Of a DNA stretch of 64,000 nucleotides, positions 46,400-58,022 are shown in pieces (positions within the stretch are counted from its first letter, which is position 1; each line of letters opens with the position of its first letter). The notes under the pieces were generated by a model. That model did no database searches. It was given only the letters and a program-made list of their open reading frames with translations, and had not been told where the DNA came from. This DNA comes from Termitomyces sp. T153. Lineage: Eukaryota > Basidiomycota > Agaricomycetes > Agaricales > Lyophyllaceae. Made by a program: the position numbers and the translations under genes. The stretch spans positions 620,001 through 684,000 of the forward strand of contig JACKQL020000022.1 of NCBI GenBank assembly GCA_018296165.2, given 5' to 3'.

Positions 46400-48271
46400 A
46401 AATCCTTCTGCAAAGTCATCAACTCAAGGTGGTAAGGCAGAATCTCAAATCATCACTTTATTCAGTTCTTGAACATCTTGAAATATCCATATCCCATTCT
46501 TCTCTGTGACAGCAAATATCCTGGACTTGTATGATGTCATCAATGTTTCAAACTTCTCCACCCTCTTCTGCACTAATAATGCCTCTCTAACTCAGCCTTC
46601 TATTGCTTTTGAAATGCAAATTAGTTGCTGGACCCATGAAGTATGTTTGATAACTGGAATTTTGTAGTTGTCAAAGTACTTTGGTGAGTTCTGAGTCCTC
46701 AAATGCTAGTACCTCTTCCTTGTTCCCAATCAGGTACACCAACAGGTCTCTTTCCCTTTCCTTCAAAAATCCCACTGGAATCTTGTTGAGAATCTGGTCA
46801 AGCCTGTCCTTTGATAACTTTGCCAAGTACATAAAGTCTTTCAGGTGTGGTGGATTTAAAGGTAATGGTGACAATGTTGGCAAAATAATGGGGCAGAATA
46901 CTTGTCCTTCAGGGTCTGGAATATAGCTTGGTACTGTTTGGACTTTTTGGTCCACAGGCTTGTACTTTGTTCTTTGTTGGCTTGTACTTTGTTCTTTGTT
47001 GTAATATGTTTGCTGACATGACTATACTTTCATCTCTGTCATCTTTTTCAAACACCTGATTTGTCCATGGCATTGATTGTGGGTTTTCATTCTGTGACAC
47101 TGCAAATGCAAATCTTCTTAGAATCCTGTCATATGATTCTGGTGGGTTCTTCTCCTCCACTTTGCTCTCCTTTCTTTCTGCATTCTCCTTGTTTCCTTCC
47201 ACTCCATATGTCCCAATCAATGCAAACAAACTCCATCCAAGGTAAGGTATGGATGCAGTATGTATGACAGACCCTGGGCCTGCATCCCTCTTCAGTTTTC
47301 TGCCTCTTTGTTGGACCCATTCTCTATTGTTGGTTTGTGCCAGCATTTCATGTGAGATAGTCCTGATTCTACCTCCAATCCTGCCAAACCTACATCACCA
47401 TACCTCCCAGCCAATTGTACTGGATACATGCTGTGTACCATTGAAGCCATGGTTGTCCAAGGATGATATATCCCAATTCCTCCATTCCTCTTACAGCCCC
47501 ATTTATTCAGAAATAATGATTGAATGCATGTCTGCCAATTCTGATTAGCACATCCCTTGCACATCCTTTTAACCTTACTGGATCACCATGTATCCCCTTC
47601 AATGACCACCACAATCCATCAAAGTCCAGTGAAAGCTGTGTCCCTCTGTATAGGTACCCTGGGCACAGGTTCAATTCAGATTCAATGTTGACCATAAATG
47701 TTGCTTTTGCCCCTCCAAAGGTGTCCTTGATTTTCCCTGTCACCATTGCAAAGAGTGGCACTGGACTCTTGTGCATCTTGACTACTGACACATAGTGAAC
47801 CTTGATTGCTTCCTCTGTAATCAATTCTGGGTCATACTCTATTGCCACCTTTGATCCAACATACATCCCTTCTTCTTCCTTAGCTCCTGTCCCCAAAACA
47901 TCCTGACTCTCTTCTTCACCCATGTTCTCAACTTTACTTATCATAACAAGCCTGTCTGCATATTCACAATGGGTTTTTGTAATGTCTGCCATTCTTCTCT
48001 GGAATTCTGGTGAGCAGCCCAAAAATTGTCCCACCATCATTGTAATCATTGTTTGGTCCAACAGTTGCACCTTGAGGGTGTCCAAGTCCATCCTCTCCTG
48101 CATGGTAGATGTGAAATGGTATGTTGGTTGTATTTTTGTATCTTCAGTTTCCTCCTCCTCACTCATCTGCTTATTGGACTTCACAGGGATTTTTATTCTC
48201 AGTGGATGTTTATTTGGGTTGAACTGCATATCTTCCTTCTGAGTACACAAAGCAGGTTGAGCAAATGCTCT

Positions 48272-49429
48272 TCAAGCTGGGGTTACTTCCACTGTTGAGA
48301 CTCCCAACAATCCATCCAACAACACATCCTTCCCATCTAGTTGTAGGCCTGCCAAGCTTGCCTTCACCATGTACAGTGGTGTATCCCTCTTTTCTATAGC
48401 CTTCTCCTTATTTTCTGACTTTGCCTTCCTCAAGTTCCTAATCTTCATTATGACTCCTCCCAATTTGTTTGTTGGTGGTGGCAGTTCCCCACTGTCCATC
48501 ATCACTATCCTCCTCTTCTGGTACTTGATTTTTTTCTCATCAAGAAGTTTATGAGTCTGTGGGCAATAATTGTACCCAATTGGATGGTCATCAAGACACT
48601 GGCATCCACCCATTCCACACCTATGCTTAAGTATGTCCACTCACTGTCCATCCCTTATCAGCCTATTGTTTCTTGACACTTCTGCAACTGCAATCCTTAA
48701 CTGTTCCATTCCTCTTGTTAACTCCTTCCCTTCAGATCCTCTTGTTGACAGTACTGTTTTTACAGACAGTTCTTGGGCAAATGTCATGGATCATTTTCTT
48801 TGCTCCTCTCCTTCTTTGTCTGTCTTACTCAATTCTGCCTTGTCATCTAGGTCCACATCTGACAGCTCAATGTTGGTATCTGTTTCATCAAATTTCACCC
48901 TCAACCATCTCAGCTGTGACTCTACTCTCAGTGGTTTTATTGTTTTCTGATTTATCATTGGCATCTTTTTCCTTACTTGCCTGTTATCCCTTGGTAGAAA
49001 CACAGGTTCAAGTCACTATTGAGTTTTTGTCTAGGCTGTTGGATAAGGGGATTAGAGAGTCACTCAAACATCTGATAGTATTTGTCCACATCTCGTATGA
49101 AAGAGATTGTTCCCAGTGTCCTGTGTTTCTTTGTCTAAGCTCTTAGCTTATCTGTGCTTGTTTTGGTGGTAGGTCATTTGATCCATACAAGTCTATCAGC
49201 ATTTTCTTCACATCTCTAGTGCATTTTCAATAACATGTCAAACCTTCTCTGAGAAATACTGCAGTACATAACTGGGCAGATGCTCATGAATAATCTTAGC
49301 CCTATCTGCATGCTGCTTGAGCAAGTCTAAGAAATCCTGAACCCTTTCTCTGTCAAAGTATGGTGCATGCTTGTCATAAGGAGTCAGCATTGGGACCATC
49401 ATGTTCACACTTCCAGCCACCAATGACAA
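48272..49429 (-). pseudogene. Gag-like region with CCHC knuckle
   Basis: Minus frames with gag-like composition. Near 48600 lies a Cys-rich stretch with C-x4-C pairs and a His, as in retroelement nucleocapsid knuckles. Several stops. Confidence 0.6.
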
Positions 49430-49620
49430 ACTTTACAACTCCAACAACCCAGTTCCCATACCCAAACCTTCTCCTTCCAACAAGCCTAATCCTTCTTTTC
49501 CAGCCATCATACAAATCCTATATGGATTATAAGTATTTTCTAAAAAGAGTGCTACTTGCCAATTGTTGACAATCAAAGGAAACAATATGGAATACTACTC
49601 CCCTGTCTTGGTCACCAATC

Positions 49621-49966
49621 TGTGGAAGTGGGCTAGACCTCCTTGTAGAGAGAGAGCAAGCAGTCAATGAGCCCCCTTTGTTGTTTGTGGGTTGCATAAA
49701 AAGAGAAGACAATAGAGCTTGTCACATAGAGTATGTATAGGCACAAGTACATAGACACAAGAGATTTATTAGAGAATCAACCAGAAAGCAGATGGAAGTT
49801 TGTCAGCTTTGTAAGGATGATAAGATTAAAGACAGAAGCTGGTCCAGAATTCACTCTTCCAATTTACCAATACACAATGTCCATTAGTCCAATCCTGACA
49901 TTACACTGGCTTGTGTAAGCCCACACTTGGCCCATTTCCTTCTGTACACTTCTCTGTCCTACCACA
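49621..49966 (-). repeat. Right LTR of the gypsy element (short, CpG depleted)
   Basis: 346 bp. Where the left LTR has CpG this copy has TpG or CpA (for example tttgttgtttg against ttcgtcgttcg). It lacks the 540-base middle part of the left LTR. Confidence 0.88.
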
Positions 49967-50600
49967 CCAAGCCACAAGGGTTTGCTCATCTTATTTCACT
50001 TCATGCAAGCTTGACCATCATAATTAGCCAGTAGACTGTAGACCAATTCCTTCACCTTACCAATCCAACCAGTCAGGACCATCAAGTCAAAAAGGATGTA
50101 AATAATTGGTGCTGAATAACAAGTGCTAGGAGTTATAACAGCAAGGTACTTACCAACTTCTTTGCTATTAGGGTGGGTGGAGATTAGATGAAGTGGAATG
50201 AATGTATATGAAATGTCCTTCTTGAGTTAAAAGTGAGAAACATGATTTGTATTTATGATCTGTTTCTGAAGAAAAGTTCAAAGAAAAATCATTTTATTTA
50301 CTCAAGATACACTATATCAACAGGAATCATTTTATTTGACTGGTTTCAAGTTGATATAATAATTTCTACTCAAGAAAAAACATATTAGAAATCATATAAC
50401 ATGTTTCTAATTGATTGAAGTGTGTACTTGTCAATGTACACACTGAATCTTTCCTCAATGTATCAACATGTCCAGATGGATGTTGTACTGACAAATACAT
50501 ATGTTTTATGCCACAAAACAACCCATTGACAGCAAGATATCCCACAGTACCTATGAGACCACCAGAATCCCTCCAACATACAATGAACTCCTGAAGATAA
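49967..50600. other. CpG-free spacer
   Basis: About 630 bases of AT-rich DNA between the gypsy element and solo LTR copy 3. No coding signal. Likely older repeat debris. Confidence 0.45.
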
Positions 50601-51746
50601 TGTCATGACCCACTCCCTGGACCTCTGACCATATTTCTGACCTTTCTGACCACCCCACTTCCCCAGAGTTACCCCCAACATCCCCTCAAACTCCCTCAAC
50701 CTTCATCAACCCACGACACCTACTCCAGGTAACTCCAATGCTTCTCTGGCAAACCCTGATAGCCCCCTGGTTAACTCTGACACCTTCTCTGCAGCCATTG
50801 ACACTTTCCCTGCCTCTTCTGAGCCCCTGGAACCCTCCCCCACTGTTCCTAACTGTGGCATATGTCACTAGCTTGTCACCCTGGAACATTGTGACAACCC
50901 CAGGATGACCCACACTCTCAACTGATCCCATCAGTATATCAACATGGCCCATCCCCTGATCACAACTGACACTTGTCAACTCCACATGGCTCTGATGAGC
51001 CCCACCACCAGACCCACTGTTCCCTGGAGCTCTCCAGTAGTCAGTATATAAGTCATAGAGTAGCACCTCATACTCTAGTCTTGATATTGTCTTACCTGAT
51101 GTGTTTCTGATTGTTTCTCTCTTGTGTTTCATATTCTGTGTTACATTTCCCTTTCTCTCAGTCTCCCAGTCTTATCTCAGTCTCCCAGTCTTGTCTTGTC
51201 TCCATCTCTGTTATTGTTTCATTATTGTTTTGTATCTCTGCTTGAATCTATTTTTGTTCTTGTCTCAATCTTGTCTCAACTCTGTCTTGTCTCATTCAAC
51301 TCCATTTCTTCCATTGTGTTCACATCCCTTCAACCTTAATGTCATTACAAACTCTGTGCTTACAATTACAAACTGCAAACATTCCTTAAACCAACTCCCA
51401 ACCTTGCTACTTGCTTGGCCCCAAGATCCATCAACATCTGTCAATCCCCCATCAAACTCCAGCCCCACTCCCATCACTTGCATAGCCTCCATTTGCCCTG
51501 CCCCTCCAATACTTGCTTCCAGACTTGTGCCTGACACCCCCTTCAAGTTCAACCCTTCCCCATACCTTGTCTTAGACTTCCCCAGACCAGCCCAGACCTG
51601 TTTGGACCACTGCCCCTTGCTTATCCTCACAAGTATCTGAATTCTGGACCTCCCCCAAATGTCAAGTTATCAGTGCAGGACATTGCATCTGCCTAGCAAG
51701 GACTCGCCCAGTGTAGCTGAGCCCCCGTGGTCAGCGGAACCTGACA
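50601..51746. mobile_element. Solo LTR, copy 3 (TSD gataa)
   Basis: 1146 bp, begins tgtcatgacccactccctgg and ends agcggaacctgaca. Perfect 5-bp duplication gataa (50596-50600 and 51747-51751). CpG sites are mostly TpG or CpA, as in copy 1. Confidence 0.92.
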
Positions 51747-52079
51747 GATAAATCAGAGGATGTCATTCATATTATCTGAAGCTAAAGTTGAATGGACCTT
51801 CTTCACCACTGGAGAAATCCAACAAATCACCTGTTTTGCTTCAAGATCAAGTTGATATTTATACTGTGGAAGATTTGCACCATCTACAACTACCCATGCA
51901 CAAAAGCTGTTCAGTTCTACAATATATCCTCACAGCAGGTCAGAAATACATGGAACTTGATTCAAGGCAGTATTCATAACATGATATGAGATCAGTATGC
52001 ATGATAGATGTGGGACTGATCAGAAGTTATGAGGCTATCCTAAATAAGAATTAATCCAGAAGTATGTGTTGGCACTGAT

Positions 52080-52960
52080 ATGATGAGCTCCTGAAAGATC
52101 GATTGGTATATTGATAAAGTGGTGCTGAGTGAGCACAGAGGAGAGCCTAAAGCCTCATCAATGCTCACTGTCAGCAGAGGCCTTTGACCTTTGCGAGACT
52201 TGAACTTACAGATAAGTCTTTTAGTTTGGAGTCACCAAACCGGTGATATGGAAATCTTGCACAGATGATCCATTATATTTGAATGTACCAGTTTCACCGC
52301 ATCTCAAAGAAATCTGACTGGATGTATTTGAAGTGATTATCATGGGTGCGACAAATTTTGTGCAACCTGCCATGCCTCCGTATATCCCACTACTTCATGA
52401 ACAGACTAAGAAAGTAGTGGAGCACTGTGTAAAGTAAGTTAGTATCAGTTCTTCATTACAAGAGCTTTGATGTACAATTATTCTTGAATCTGCTCAGATT
52501 AGGCCATGAAGCCTTGTGTCGTGGAAAGAGATCTGTATCGATCAAGAAAATACGTCATCTGAATATTTTCATCTTTTGGTATTGTCCAATAGGTTTGTGT
52601 CATTTTTAGTTTCTGCTCATCTGGTTAAATATATCTTGTTATTGTGAATTTAGAGGTCCTCATGGATAATGGCATCACGCACATCAATCAGCGGAAATTC
52701 ACCTATGACATGATTGATTTGGAGACTATTGACCTCGCAGAAGATATGGAAGGCAATGTATGTCAGACATCTTTCGATCGCTTCCTTCTGTCGTTGTTTC
52801 TGATAGGAACTCAGGAGAAAAAAGAATCAGGGTAGAAGTCAAGGCCAAAATTGATGATGAGATCTAAACAAGATGGGTCAAGATTGAGATCAAAAGTGAG
52901 ATCAAGGGCTGAGCTTTTGGGAAATGTAGAGAACTTGATCTGATTGTATTAAAACCTATA
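52080..52960 (+). pseudogene. DUF7918 pseudogene
   Basis: Plus-strand remnants of a DUF7918 gene: QRPLTFARLELT followed by a broken donor (ataagt where gtaagt is expected), then DDPLYLNVPVSPHLKEI and a TGA, then LDVFEVIIMGATNFVQP, PYIPLLHEQTKKVVEHCVK (intron) LGHEALCRG, IKKIRHLNIFIFWYCPIEVL (intron) and a tail DLETIDLAEDMEGN. The TGA stands where family members have Arg, so CGA to TGA is the likely change. Loss of the N-terminal third, a nonsense codon and a lost donor show it is dead. Confidence 0.75.
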
Positions 52961-55222
52961 TTTTACTTTTGTTACTGTCTGTTGATAACTGATTCCTTGA
53001 GCAACTATACGGCTGTCGAACCGCCTGTTATGTACTTCATTGAGTCATCCACCCCAAAAATGTAGCAGACTAACAGCTCCTGATGACATTATCATGTATG
53101 CCTTTTAAATGACAATTCAATTAGGTGCTGTGGGTTCAAAAAAGGTCAGCGTATCAGTGATTACAACGGACAGTGTGCAGGAAAGGGCATCCAAAAAAAG
53201 CAGTGGGAGGCAAGCGGTGGCAGTGAGAGCAGTTCCAGGAAGAGTATTCAATCTGTATAGTAATGCATATGTGTGTAGACCTACTCTAAACAACAATGAC
53301 ATAGACCAAGATTCTCCTTGCGCGAGACCATAAGCTGCATTGAGTATCAGCATAACTTCGACTAGTATGACTGACGTAGAGTTGAAGGTAGCGTAAAGTT
53401 GTGCAATTGGCAAAGAATGGAATACTCGGAACAAGTTCGACAGTTCCAGTTACATGAAGTTAACTTCTCTTTATTCAGAATACTTCCCTGGTATAGCATA
53501 TTGACAGATAGAGCAGTGGGCGGCTGTACAATGGCCAGTGGATGGCTGTACTCCAAGTAGTGGGGGGCTGCGCGAAAGTAGTAGGTAGCTGCATGACAGT
53601 CGTGGGTGGCCGCGTGAAAGCAGTGTTAGGTAAGACATGAGAGAACTTCTTGAGATCTATCTGGATGCTCCCTCTCACCTCATCCTTCATGTGTTGAATG
53701 AAGCCCCGAGGGATGAGCAGTATCACTTCAGTGCTTGCACTATAGACAACTCACTAGTACCATGATCGACTCATGCTATAAATGCCAGACTTCTGTGATG
53801 GGGAAAGGTGAGAGAAATTATCACGATCAAATGATCAAATGATCGAGAGGCTTCTTGTATTGTTCAATGGAAATCTGAACTAGATATTAACATGGATGCC
53901 TGTCATTTATATACAGCTCGAAAGGGCTCCAGTAAGTCGTAGTGGGTAGAGCAAAGCAGTGAGAAGTAGGCGGCGGGCAATGGGGGGCGAGCCATGGACA
54001 AGCAGTCAAGAACTATGTCTGTCATATCGATCATAGTGGTAAAGTAAGTATTGAAACTAGGAATCAGAAACCAAAAATGATTGTATTCTCTTGTAGAACG
54101 ACCTGTGTTTGGAAAGCACGCTTGAGTCAATACGATATGCCTTTTCATTTGTTATTGTTTTTGACTTTTTTGCAGCTTTACATCTTCAGATCCTTGGAAC
54201 CAGCATGGCCAGTTTCCTGGTTTTTCTTTTCTTGAACATCTTACTCAAGTGGTTCACATACAGCTGGCACCTTCTTTCTGAGCTATCCTGGTGATGTAAA
54301 GCCTCTGATCAGTTCTATCTCCTCGTTTTTTTAGTATATCATCAACCTCTACCCATCAAATGACATCTTAATCACTGCCCACTGTCATATGCTGCCTCGC
54401 TTTTGCTCACTGCCTCACTGTGTCCTTCCACTGCTATTTCCTTGCGCCCGGTAGAAAAGACTTATCAGAAAAGAGCTTTAAGTTCATCTCAAAAAGCATC
54501 GTCGCGCATGAAATGTTAAATAAAACAAACGTACGACGACTCCCATTCTCATTTATGATTGACAATCCGTACATCAATAGCTAGGCGGTTCTCAAACACA
54601 AAACTTACCATTAGACATACGATCCATCAGCCAAGTGAAGAGGAGGAGTGTCCCTCATTGAACTAGCGGTGAATAGCAGGCCTTCTTGGAGCCCAGTCAA
54701 CTAGATACTGCTGCTCTCTGATCAGAACCCGCAGTTGACGTGGAGCTTATTCCGCCTCAGACAACCAAGTACATGTTACCGAGTCAATAAATGCAAAGGC
54801 TGGAGAGTGCCAAGCTCAGTACATGGCCCACGATATAGAGAAACCATCTTGGGACATCATTGTTGCAGTAGACATCTCACAGGAGAGACAGACTGAGACT
54901 ACAAGAGAAAGATTGGTAACTCAATGATGCTTAGTGCATAGACTGGCGTCCTCGTAGATAAGTTATGTATTAAAGTATCAAAGAACACGCATATGTACCT
55001 GGTGTCCCTCGTAGATAATATGAGAGAACATATCAGGAAGTTAAAATGTCATATGTGATCGTCGAACCATCGATGGGTACTCCTTCATACTACAATATCA
55101 TTGTCTCAGAGTGTTTCGTGTCGAGAGCATGAGACTTGTCATCATCTACAGTGCAAGTGTCGCTGCAGCTCCAAAGACTTTGCCCGAGTGGTATGTGTTG
55201 TAGCTTCAGCTGGGGTATTCCT
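52961..55222. other. Low-information region with hydrophobic frames
   Basis: Minus frames at 53117-53434 and 53475-53726 are hydrophobic or repeat-rich and might derive from a decayed membrane protein gene, but no family can be assigned. Short imperfect repeats containing ggctg and gtgggtgg occur at 53510-53630. A near-repeat of cctcgtagataa is present at 54950-55020. No supported gene. Confidence 0.4.
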
Positions 55223-56687
55223 TCACCCCGATGTAGCACGCAATTGATACGCGGGAAGGTGCGAGGCTGAAGGTGCGAGGCTGACATCTGCCACTTGGCT
55301 CGGGGGATTCGTGCAGAATGTATCCGAAGATAAAGGTGAAAGAGTGTCGCTACCTTCTCTCTCCAGCAACCTGGTAGACGCGGCCTGGCTGGCTTGTATC
55401 TGGACAATCATTAAGGTAGGCATGATGCCCTTGATGTACCAAGATTACTAAGGAGGACACTGTGACTCATCAAGAGTACCAGACTTACAACAACTCGAGT
55501 TGCAGTCAAGAAGAAATAGATCTAAGAAGTTGGGGCAGGTAAGATCGTCAGATGGCATGAAAATCAAGGTATAATACCTTCAAATTGGACGGGCTGACGT
55601 TGAATATGAGTACAGTGATGGGGTAGATAGCACCACTTTCTAGACTGTTAAAGATGATGTTAGCATAGTCTCGTCCATCAATGATGTATTTACGCACATG
55701 ACAGTGATGGCGGTACGATACTTTTTCATCTGCTGTTTGTCAAGCAGTAAGTGGCTAGTCCGTGTGACCCACCAGATTCGTCCGGCTTGAAATTTCTACA
55801 CATTAGGTCATAATTGATGCGCAAGGAAACGGCCCACCTGTTGCAAGGGTCATAACAACGTTAAAAGCAAACACACTCCAGAGGAACAATGGGGTAAAAG
55901 TAGCCAAGGCAAATGAAGAAATATCAAGAAATCTGATCGCGATATACCCCCATACTGTCGTAAATTGATCAGATAATTTGATTGAACGAGGTAGAGGAAC
56001 ATAGATACCTGAGTCTGCCGCCAACAATACGCCTGCCACGATCGGAATCATCCTCTGATTATTCCAAACCTTGTAACAGCGGTATATCTACCGAAAAAGT
56101 AAGTATGCTTCTAAGCACAAATTTGAAAGAGAACGAACGAGGAGCCCATCAGCAAAGAGACTGTCGCATCCGAATAATCAAGGGAATGATCAAGGAGGAG
56201 TTAGTAGTAAACATGCAGCCAACAAAACTTATACTTGCTTATCTGTCACATATAGATACCCTATTGGACGTATTTGATCGACGGCAGCAGCGGGGCCCAT
56301 CTGACCCTTCAGCACCGCTACATAATCATGGAACACCCATCGGTACACCACGGTCATGTCTGCAACAGAGATAGCAAACATAGCGGTAATAGATAGCAAA
56401 ACGAATAAGTGAGCGGGATTCTGACGGATAGCGAGAAGATAGGCACAGATGCCGAAGAGGACGATATGGATGCCTAGTTTTGATGGAGATTCGGTTGAGG
56501 ACGTAAATAAGTGAACTCAAATTTAGATTCACCAAAGAGGAGACTCTCTACCTGTAAGAAAGATTTGTTATCAGGAATATGCTTGAATTATTTGGTGATG
56601 AAGAGCATACTAGCAATGAGCAAAGGATGGGTGGAATTGTCTCTAATATCAGCTGTTGCAGAGATACTCCGGTAATGGCAATAGACA
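55223..56687 (-). CDS. Multi-pass membrane protein, DUF6533-like/7-TM type
   Basis: Complete ten-exon chain from ATG at 56687: MSIAITGVSLQQLILETI, then VESLLF (tiny exon), GIHIVLFGICAYLLAI (helix), HLFVLLSITAMFAISVADM (helix), a long intron of about 93 bases, GLFADGLLIYRCYKVWNNQR, MIPIVAGVLLAADS (helix), VWGYIAIRFL, FTPLFLWSVFAFNVVMTLAT (helix), AGRIWWVTR, KKYRTAITVILESGAIYPIT, IYFFLTATRVV (helix) and GIMPTLMIVQIQASQAAST, ending in a Ser/Thr/Pro-rich cytoplasmic tail. The L-IYRCY-VW and A-RIWW motifs are hallmarks of a very large Agaricomycete membrane-protein family with a GPCR-like layout. Role unknown. All phases agree, so intact. Confidence 0.82.
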
Positions 56688-57394
56688 TGGCAATGTATCG
56701 ATTTATTCTACAGCTTGATAGACAATGTCAAAGGTACAAAGACAAAGGGAGACGGCGCGTGAAGAAGAGAATCGATGGCCAATCCCATCATTCGACCTGC
56801 TTTTTCTATAATGAAAAGATACTTGTACTGCCTCTTTCTCTGATATCAGTAGACGTGAGAACACTACTATAATCAGGCTCAATGCCAACATGGACTGGAT
56901 GAGGTCGAGGGGTGCTGTTCTGAGTTGATGATCGGTGAATCTACGCAAGCAGTGTTCATGGGTGAGTGAGATGACGCTCTTAAACCATTAGTTATTTGTC
57001 AAATACGATGTAGAGTCCAGTCATATCGGTAATGATCATTCGACAAGAGCTGGGAAAAATAGACACACTCGTGGGGTAGAATGTGGAGGTATGGGAGGAT
57101 GTGCAAAACCGGATCCATTGACCGACACCGAGATCAGATGGCCAAGCCAGCAAGATTCTGCGATCATGATTTCACTGCATGCTAAGTAAATAATCCGGAT
57201 CTGATGATGGTTATGAATTGCCGCCATCAGAAGTTTCTTAAGATGGTGTTGGCGCTTTCGTTCCAAGTCAGGCGTCAAAGGACTGGAAGTAGTAAGTACT
57301 GCCAGTGCAGGGCGAGAGCAGAATCACACTAGAGTAGACTATCCCTCAGGCTTAGAGCTTAAAGCTTGAAAATCAGGAAAGACCATAGCAGTCC
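56688..57394. other. Spacer upstream of the membrane protein
   Basis: About 700 bases; no supported gene. Short minus frames only. Confidence 0.45.
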
Positions 57395-57690
57395 TGAATC
57401 CTCTTTGCTTCTTTGTTCCTTGGCTCCATAGCGGTTGAAACGGACGCGCAAAGGACGGATTTTGGAAGCTAACATCAATTTTCTCAGGAAAAAGTTAGAA
57501 TACAAGGATATCTCATCAAGTTAACTATTTGACACAATAAACTCGTCGATAACAAATCCACTGATTTCAAGGAAATGTCTGGAGTTGTCTTAACGTGTAC
57601 TGCTCGTGCGGCGGGCTGAGGCCGAATGTGACCTTCGCTGTCTGGAATCAGACTGGATCGATAATCACGAGAGACACAACGGAATGGGAG
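57395..57690 (-). pseudogene. NUDIX 3' end fragment (duplicate of 60570-60830)
   Basis: The stretch ggacgcgcaaaggacggatt and flanking DNA matches the 3' end of the NUDIX gene at 60694, followed by a decayed copy of its last exon (QLQTFKEIS region, with one indel and stops). Only the last exon and downstream flank are present, so this is a partial duplication, not a gene. Confidence 0.75.
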
Positions 57691-58022
57691 ACCTTGGAAC
57701 TATCGGAGGAAGATTTTATGAGGGAACCGATCAAGAGACTGCGATCCAGAGTATGGTCTTTACCTGCATTGGCATCTATTTGTGACTGTGAAGTATGCTT
57801 TCGAACCGGGGAGAAGTATCCAAAAATTGACTTCTGCAACGAAGTCTTATGGGATCTCAATCACCGTGCAGTATTGAGACGAGAGGGTGGAAGAAATCGG
57901 CAAGGCATACCCAGACCTTACAGTGGAGAAGTATTACAATGATATTCTATCTGTCCGTTTGATTATAAAGCATTCTCACCCGCGTCATCACAATCAAGTA
58001 GACGAAAAACTGCAGACTATTC
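57691..58022. other. Spacer
   Basis: About 330 bases between the NUDIX fragment and the 3' end of the Ser-rich gene. A plus frame here (57595-57942) overlaps the fragment on the other strand and is probably a shadow. Confidence 0.4.

Larger units (their letters stand above)
41965..49966 (-). mobile_element. Ty3/gypsy LTR retrotransposon, decayed, minus strand
   Basis: Left LTR 41965-42851, right LTR 49621-49966, both starting tgtggaagtgggctag and ending taccaca. A primer-binding site reading TGGTGACCAAGACAGGGG on the minus strand (49617-49600) lies directly inside the right LTR, so transcription runs right to left. Going that way: gag-like frame (49429-49238), CCHC knuckle region (CGMGGCQCLDDHPIGYNYC near 48600), protease-like stretch (NIESELNLCP, where an active protease has D-T-G), reverse transcriptase (LPQGATNSMPEFQKCIDHM near 46260), the connection KWPRPLEVTDVRSFLGTAG (near 46000), integrase H2C2 finger region (ELVVGAHNNAGH near 44570) and integrase core (TASQMTGYSPYFLLYGQHP near 43490). 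Many stops and frame breaks; not functional. No clean target duplication found. Confidence 0.9.

Noticed and set aside
41960..49971. Target-site duplication of the gypsy element
   Set aside because: gccgg on the left and ccaag on the right do not match, even allowing for one CpG-type change.
53117..53434. Minus-strand hydrophobic frame as a real membrane protein gene
   Set aside because: No clear motif of the 7-TM-like family and no joining exons; kept only as an uncertain region.
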